From the NCBI GenBank assembly GCA_004123355.1, contig SCHM01000003.1:1612001-1676000 (forward strand): a DNA stretch of 64,000 nucleotides, read 5' to 3'. Both the position numbers and the translations under genes were made by a program. Source of the stretch: Amphirosellinia nigrospora (lineage: Eukaryota; Ascomycota; Sordariomycetes; Xylariales; Xylariaceae). Positions 58,397 through 64,000 of this stretch are shown here, in pieces; position 1 is the stretch's first letter, and each line of letters starts with the position of its first letter. The notes under the pieces are model-generated. The model was not told the DNA's origin. It was given only the letters and a program-made list of their open reading frames with translations, and ran no database searches.

Positions 58397-59353
58397 ATGG
58401 GATCGATCTTCTACAGGGAAGCTGGAGCGCACGATGCACCGGTTATTCTTCTCCTTCACGGGTTGCCATCTTCTTCATTCATGTTCCGACACCTGATCCC
58501 CCTCCTCGCCATTTCATACAGGGTCATTGCTCCGGATCTACCGGGGTTTGGCTTCACCGATGTTCCCGCCGCGCTGAATTATCAATACACGTTCGAGAAC
58601 TTCGCGAAAACCATCGGCTCCTTTCTAGATGTTCTCGCGATCGATCGCTTCTCCATGTATATCTTTGACTATGGCGCGCCAACTGGCCTTCGCCTTGCTT
58701 TAAACAGACCGGAAAATGTATCAGCCATCGTCTCCCAGAACGGAAATGCATATGTCGAAGGATTTGGACATGATTTCTGGGCACCGATCATGAAATACTG
58801 GGCGAGCGGTAGCGAGGCCGATAGAGAAGCCTTGCTGCCCGGGCTGTCCTTCAACGCGACAAAGTCACAGTACGTCGATGGGTCGCCGCACCCCGACAAG
58901 ATCGAGCCAGAGACTTATCACCTTGATCAAGCGCTCTTGGAAAGACCCGGCAATAAAGATATTCAGCTCGACCTCTTCTATGACTATCGCACGAACGTGG
59001 ACTTATACCCCAAGTTCCAGCAGTACTTCCGCGACTCGGCTGTACCATTATTGGCCATCTGGGGAAAGAATGACGTGATTTTCATCCCTCCCGGCGCTGA
59101 GGCATTCAAACGCGATGTGAAGGATTTCGAATTGCATTTCTTAGACGCAGGTCATTTCGCGCTGGAAACAAACGAGGCCTTTGTGGCAAACAAGATTGAC
59201 TGCTTCCTGAAAAACGTAAAATTGCATAGCTCGATCTTCTCTTCATCAGCAGTCCTGATGGGTTATAGTATCGAACGCCTGTTACGAAGGACTTGTCTGA
59301 TATATTGTGGTGATGAGGCGTTTGTCGAATCTACCTTCTTTAAATGCTATTAA
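58397..59353 (+). CDS. Alpha/beta hydrolase, epoxide hydrolase/haloalkane dehalogenase type
   Basis: An uninterrupted 318-residue frame. ATG 58397 starts MGSIFYREAGAHDAPVILLL. An upstream ATG at 58363 (MDLLTVNNVTVDG) probably belongs to the same gene with one base lost near 58395, since VDG-x-IFYREAG is the usual family start. The fold is complete: oxyanion motif HGLPSSSF, RVIAPDLPGFGFTD, nucleophile Asp in MYIFDYGAPTGLRLAL, acid in LLAIWGKNDVIFIPPGAEAF and catalytic His in FLDAGHFALETNEAFV. Asp at the nucleophile position fits epoxide hydrolases and dehalogenases rather than esterases. No signal peptide. The last 40 residues after FLKNVK are beyond the usual family end. The substrate is unknown. 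Confidence 0.85.
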   Translation: MGSIFYREAGAHDAPVILLLHGLPSSSFMFRHLIPLLAISYRVIAPDLPGFGFTDVPAALNYQYTFENFAKTIGSFLDVLAIDRFSMYIFDYGAPTGLRLALNRPENVSAIVSQNGNAYVEGFGHDFWAPIMKYWASGSEADREALLPGLSFNATKSQYVDGSPHPDKIEPETYHLDQALLERPGNKDIQLDLFYDYRTNVDLYPKFQQYFRDSAVPLLAIWGKNDVIFIPPGAEAFKRDVKDFELHFLDAGHFALETNEAFVANKIDCFLKNVKLHSSIFSSSAVLMGYSIERLLRRTCLIYCGDEAFVESTFFKCY

Positions 59354-60332
59354 TCTACGGTTGTTGGTGTTATCTTATTATCGGCACTTCAGATATGGCT
59401 ACAGTTAGGTACCTACTTGTCACGGAGGTCTGCAGGGGTCAAAAGGCCATATATTTCTGTGTGTGTGCGCGCAGGGCAGTCTGACTGCCCTGGCCCCTAT
59501 ATATAGACCTGTGTACGCGATCACGGGACCCAACCTCCGAAGATCCCCATATGGGTCTATAGACCCTTGGGAATAGCTTCATCTGGGGGGGGGGGGGGGG
59601 GGCAATATCCACTTTACCGTGACACTACTGCTCCGGTAATTAATGGCTAGTTTTATACATTATTTAAATTGAAAACAAAAATTTGAAGTCGAACATGTTC
59701 TCATAAATCATAGTCAATCTTGGCATCGTTTAATACACGATAGTATCATCTCTTTTCCACATGACTACTTGCTTACAACGGCATCGAGCAAGTAGCCCTT
59801 ATACTGCAGCTAATAAAGCCCGATGAATAAGTTTATGGCGCTGAGCTAATGGGCTAGTTAGTCGCCGACGCCCATAATATCCAAAGATCAGGTTCTTCGT
59901 GATCAGCCATTCAGTGCCGAGTGTAGATGTCGTCTGGGAAAAGAACAAATGAAATAATGCGTAGTCTTGAAATGTGATTTGACATAGAACTAACACCTGC
60001 AACAGATATAAGGAACTCAAGCTAACCATCATCTAGTTCATCTCTCTCAGCTTTTAACTACCCGTGCAAAATTCGAAGCGAATATTCAGCCCAAATAGAC
60101 GAATGCTCATCTACTATGACCATCCATGTCAAGCAGCGTTCATATGCTCAGTCGTCATTCTAACTTCCGCGATCTTCGGCTTCTGATAGTAGCAAAATGC
60201 CCCATTTACCCCTTTCCATTCCAGTTGCAAATTCGAACCCTCTCATAGCTCCTGAACGCCTAGGACATTTGTTGCCCTACACATAGATCATTTATTGCTT
60301 GATCAGGCAGAACGGATTCGCTAAAATAAAGG
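59354..60332. other. Intergenic with palindromes and an 18-G run
   Basis: The 3' flanks of two convergent genes. It contains a set of palindromes at 59472-59566 and a run of 18 G at 59585-59602. Otherwise nothing was seen. Confidence 0.5.
59472..59602. repeat. Palindromes and poly-G tract
   Basis: CAGGGCAGTC-T-GACTGCCCTG (about 59473-59493) is an inverted repeat with 10-bp arms. CCCATATGGG (59546-59555) and GGGTCTATAGACCC (59553-59566) are perfect overlapping palindromes. A run of 18 G follows at 59585-59602. The group could form hairpins and a G-quadruplex and may act as a barrier or terminator between convergent genes. Confidence 0.6.
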
Positions 60333-62492
60333 TCACATAAGTAGAGTTGACAAACCCATCGCCGAGTTGAAGATTCTTTGCCCCTCTTCTAGTTCTCTAA
60401 TTTTACCCACCAGCATGTTCCGCTGTCTTGTGATGAATGCTGGCTCAACGGCGATTTCTTTGATTTTGTCATCAGAAAGTTTCGCAATTCCCAGGGGTGA
60501 GAAAATACTCTCCAGACCTTTAACGATGTGTCGTTCCACTACTTGAGTTGCCACATTGGCAAGAAATACCCTTTCTTTCACCTACATTGTATCGTCGTCA
60601 ATATCATAGAAGTTTCAACGCCAAGATGTCCTTACCACATAAAGTGCCATTAGGCAATCCAACGCCTCTCTGCAGTTGAGCTTCTCCAAATCTTTCGTGG
60701 TTTTAGGACAAAGCGCGGTAACCGCCGAGTCCATGGTGATTGTGTTGACTTTTGAGAGGTTAGGTTGCAGCTGGACTTTCAGTCTTTTCGCACGGTACCT
60801 CCCGACGTTGTTGGCATAATAAAGATGGTCGTTTATGAGTGTAGATTTGCTGTCATCAAGTATCTTTTTCAATTCATCAAACGCCGCTTCACGTCGTTTT
60901 CTCATGGCGGCCGCAATAATAGGGGACCTATTCAAGCAAAACCATTAGCGTCAAGCAAGCAATATAGACAGAAGTTTTTGTGACTTTACCATAATCGTGT
61001 TCTGATGTGCTGAGGTGTTTGATTTGTTAGCAGGTTCGTCAAGAACTCCTCACAAAGTCCACAAACTTCCTCAATGTAATCGCTAGCCAGTGTCTCCCAC
61101 GACGAACACTGCTCCCAGTATATCTCAGCAACTAGCTGAGAGTTAAGATCCCCACGAGGTGCACCTCCCTGTGACCGAAACAAGATTGAGTCAAGCCACG
61201 TCTTCATGTCCTCCGTTGACGAGTCGGCTGCCTGGTTTCCATTCTCCCCATCTCAAGCAGCTCATCGTAAGAGTATTTATAGCCCTTCGTTCTTAGTATG
61301 TCCTCAAAGTCGATGGTAGCACGGTGGATGACAGCTCGTAGGCGAGTGATACGGGACTTGGGCCCCGACGAGGATGGCTCCCCCGGATTCAAATTGAAAT
61401 ATTGGTCTTCGTAGTGTCCTTCAATGCTTGCTTTACAAATTTTGTGGCAAGCCATACTAAGCTCGGTTAGGTATCCACGGCACTCGACCAGCGTTAGTCT
61501 TGCATCACCCAGTAATACCAGCTCTGTCTTGGCATTGCGAAGCGCATCTTCAAGCTTCCGAATTAGTCCAGGCAATTGGTTCTTGATGTGTTCGAATTGA
61601 ATGTCGCTTAGGCGCAGGCGTAACATCTCAATCCCAATTTTATCCTCGGGTAAGCTATCCAATATCGGTTGTTCCAATAAACAATCACAGAAGGGAATAT
61701 GCCAGCCCAGTTCGAGGAACATCAATTCATTCTTTGCAAGTTGGATGAGCTGTGCTTCCCTTCTTGATCCAAGGGGAATGCGATCGGCTTTAGTGATAAC
61801 ACCCAAAGTTCGTTCTCCCTGGGGGTCAAACTTTCGAAGCTTCTGTAGAATCGGCTGGTTGAAGAAGTCCTTGGTCGCTTGAACAACAGCAAGGCAGATA
61901 GTCCGCGGTTGAGAAATGTAGCGATCCATGATTTCCTCTACCATTGCAATATCGGGATCAGGAACTCTGGTTGCGTCTGTGGGGATCAAGCCAGGAATAT
62001 CTACCAAGATAACCTGAGGTCGACTGGGGCCCTCAATCTCAATGCTGAGAATGTCATTGGCAAAAGTCTTGCCAGATGCCCCTTGGGCATTTGAGATCCC
62101 ATGATTTCCATAGCAGAATCCAAAAGCGTGGGCAAGTCTCCAAAGTTGGTGATTGACGGCGAAAACTGTTCAATCTTCTCTCGCTCCTCCACAGGACGGG
62201 TGCTGTCCGGAATTACCTTGACCATCATTCTATCTATTGGTTCTCGCCGCAGAATAATCTCAGTTGCGAACTTAGTAGGCGGGTATTTGGTTCCTGAGAA
62301 GGTAATATTGGTTAGAGCCTCAAGCACACTAGTCTTCCCTGACGACTGGTCGCCACAAACAACAACTAGGGGCGGGGATAGATCTTCGTCGAGGCCGAAT
62401 TCGCGCAGGGAAATAATTATATCTAGAACCTGCCGTTGTCCATCTGTCTGGAGCTGTTCTAGTATTGAATTGTCGTTCATTTTGACGGGCAT
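60333..62492 (-). CDS. Dynamin-like large GTPase, frame-broken
   Basis: A dynamin-family GTPase of about 690 residues, minus strand; such proteins remodel membranes, and fungal Mx-like paralogs are mostly uncharacterised. The start is ATG 62492 (MPVKMNDNSILEQLQTDGQR) or 62480. The GTPase motifs are all present: G1 VVVCGDQSSGKTSVLEAL, G2 in KFATEIILRRE, G3 in LVDIPGLIPTD, G4 in GVITKADRIPLGS. The stalk follows (CRGYLTELSMACHKICKASI), then a GED-like end (RHIVKGLESIFSPLGIAKLS). Introns at 60928-60989 (62 nt) and about 60582-60632 keep phase. Two breaks, TTT at 62090-62092 and C4 at 61246-61249, are each one base short. No PH or proline-rich domain is seen. It is very likely a working gene. Confidence 0.9.
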
Positions 62493-63485
62493 AGTGCATG
62501 GGATGAAAGAGTGTGTGAGATAGAGACCTAATTACGCTCCGTGCGGAGTAGAATGTGAGTTTTGGGGATTCGGAAAGATTGCAGTGCCCTACTTCGTGTT
62601 GGCTGGAAATCTTCACAGGGAGAACCGAGCTGCGGGATAGGTAGAAGCGGTGGGTGTTTGCGAGTTGTGTGGGCGATGGTGTCCTGCTTCGCGAAGTGTG
62701 CTGGAGACCCTAAAGTCAAGAGTGCCAAAATGAGTCAGAATGCCTACTAAGTAGGCAGGTAGGTATTGCTTGCAACAAATATCAAGGAGGTGCCTTCCTA
62801 CTTACATATGTACCTGCCGACATGCACTTATGGACCAGGTAGGTCTTGAGTAGGTAGGCAAGTACCTCTGTAGCTTCTTCAGCTATCTACCTTCCAATAT
62901 CTTTTGTAGAGAAGTGCTTGATCGAGGGACTTGATCACCGACATTGAAGCCGAGCAAACTACTTTCACTTCTATGCATCATTTACCTATTGACCCGCTGA
63001 GTGCTGGTTGGGGCAAACCAACACCGGATATTACCATGTGAGAGAAAGTTCCTGTAACCTGCCAGTATTACATCGGCTGTATTATCTGCCTACATGCTAG
63101 TTGGTAGTAGTCGCTTAATGAGAAATTAATTTTGGTATTTCAACTCAAGTCGCCCGGTAGCACTCAGTGCGAGGTACAGCAAGGACTGTTATCAAATATT
63201 TAGAAATATTAAGTGAAGAGATGAAGCCGAGAGAAACTGGGATCGTATCTTCCTACTACGGCTCAATAGTCGCTCATGTTTCTATGACATTCGTGTATTT
63301 CCCTTGACAACGATAGCTTCCAAGTTCTGGTGCTTTAACACTGATCTTTATGCCACCATACAGTCACGCGAGAACCACCTCCTGCGGTAAGAAATAACGT
63401 GTTCTTATATAGCCTTGTTCTGTCACCTTCCGAATAACCACTCCACTCCCGGCAAGTAAATCTCCGAGGAGCAGCCATCCGTCAA
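62493..63485. other. Intergenic with repeated GTAGGT motifs
   Basis: About 990 bases. Between 62746 and 62880 the motif GTAGGT/ACCTAC and variants (AAGTAGGCAGGTAGGTA, CCTACTTACATATGTACCTGCC, GTAGGTAGGCAAGTACC) recur on both strands. No gene is supported. Confidence 0.4.
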
Positions 63486-63866
63486 TCAAAAAGAACCCCC
63501 GCTTCTCTCTCTTTCCTTGATAACCGTGATGAGGCCTTTAAGATCTTGCTTGAAGTGTTCATTCTCATCGTACTGTGATATCTCGAGGATGATGTCTACC
63601 AGCTCTCTCTGTGAGCGACAGTACAAATACAAACCCACGGTCGGATTCTGGATGTGTTCCCCAAAGGATATAGGCCTAGGCCTTTTGTGTTGCATGCGCT
63701 TCAAAATCGTGACAACGTCCTTGTGGGTGTTGAGGCTTTTGAGGCAGAGATTCATGATGATTTCCCGGAGCTCCGAACTGCGTAGTCCCCAGAGGCATTG
63801 CTTAAGAGTAAGCTTCTTAGGTCGTGCCGAGGTCTCGAATCCGGCTCGTCTCATTGGACTCGTCAT
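63486..63866 (-). CDS. Hypothetical protein fragment at right edge
   Basis: An open minus-strand frame of 126 codons starting MTSPMRRAGFETSARPKKLT, with helical, coding-like segments (LREIIMNLCLKSLNTHKDVV, LVDIILEISQYDENEHFKQD, LKGLITVIKERERSGG). I do not recognise the family. It may be part of a longer gene entering from beyond the window or broken by an indel upstream. There is no signal peptide. Confidence 0.35.
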   Translation of the reverse strand: MTSPMRRAGFETSARPKKLTLKQCLWGLRSSELREIIMNLCLKSLNTHKDVVTILKRMQHKRPRPISFGEHIQNPTVGLYLYCRSQRELVDIILEISQYDENEHFKQDLKGLITVIKERERSGGSF

Positions 63867-64000
63867 ATGTGAAGGATAGGAGCTACCGCATTCTGAGATT
63901 GGAGTCCCATTGATTCGCCAGGTTGGCTCAATATAGTAGGAGCTGATTTCAATTTGAGTCAGTATTCTGTAGACCTCGTTTTAGTCCTGTCGAGGATAGT

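Noticed and set aside
60225-60290. Possible minus-strand tRNA T-loop (GGTTCGAAT)
   Set aside because: The flanking bases do not pair to form a T-stem and no acceptor or D-arm was found.
1-64000. CRISPR array, rRNA, complete transposon or polyketide/NRPS cluster
   Set aside because: No spaced repeats, rRNA-like sequence, transposase/gag-pol or synthase domains were seen.

Overview
The window is nuclear DNA of a filamentous ascomycete (Pezizomycotina). The genes carry short GT-AG introns of about 45-65 nt, often with a CTAAC-type branch site. The families are typical of that group: a GH7 glycoside hydrolase, a bZIP/DUF3425 regulator, a giant DUF6606-DUF3638-DUF3645 protein, a TAPT1/Emp65 membrane protein, a fungal dynamin-like GTPase and several small secreted cysteine-rich proteins. 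The genus cannot be resolved from sequence alone.

Layout. 0.7-3.6 kb: a soluble epoxide hydrolase and a VOC (glyoxalase-like) protein. 3.6-10.4 kb: gene-poor, with a possible small ORF interrupted by TGA, a solo LTR with a perfect 5-bp target duplication, a GPI-anchored secreted protein, and a pair of adjacent LTR copies. 10.4-21.7 kb: an oxidoreductase and cell-wall neighbourhood (APH-like kinase, FAD/DAO oxidoreductase, GH7, GMC oxidoreductase, MDR dehydrogenase). 22.5-27 kb: two small secreted cysteine-rich proteins and one unknown small protein. 27.3-30.2 kb: a DUF3425 regulator and an aldo-keto reductase. 31.2-40.7 kb: the giant P-loop/DEAH protein on the minus strand. 43.6-49.9 kb: a Cys/His protein, a 3-ketosphinganine reductase-like SDR and a secreted beta-lactamase-fold hydrolase, all minus strand. 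51.5-54.5 kb: TAPT1/Emp65. 55.8-56.6 kb: a third secreted cysteine-rich protein and a third LTR copy. 58.4-62.5 kb: an alpha/beta hydrolase and a dynamin-like GTPase. The rest is AT-richer intergenic DNA.

Almost every multi-exon or long gene, including conserved housekeeping types, is broken by single-base frameshifts. Where homology can be followed, adding one base to a short homopolymer usually restores the family sequence. Splice sites, catalytic motifs and long open stretches are otherwise kept. I therefore read most breaks as indel errors in the assembly rather than gene death, and mark such genes as CDS. Exceptions that deletion errors do not explain are the GH7 active site, where all three catalytic acids appear replaced by substitution, an in-frame TAG in the SDR, and the in-frame TGA at 5652.

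No complete transposon, rRNA, tRNA or CRISPR array was found. The most interesting biology is the GH7 with a substituted active site, the three small secreted cysteine-rich proteins, and the giant helicase-like DUF3638 protein.
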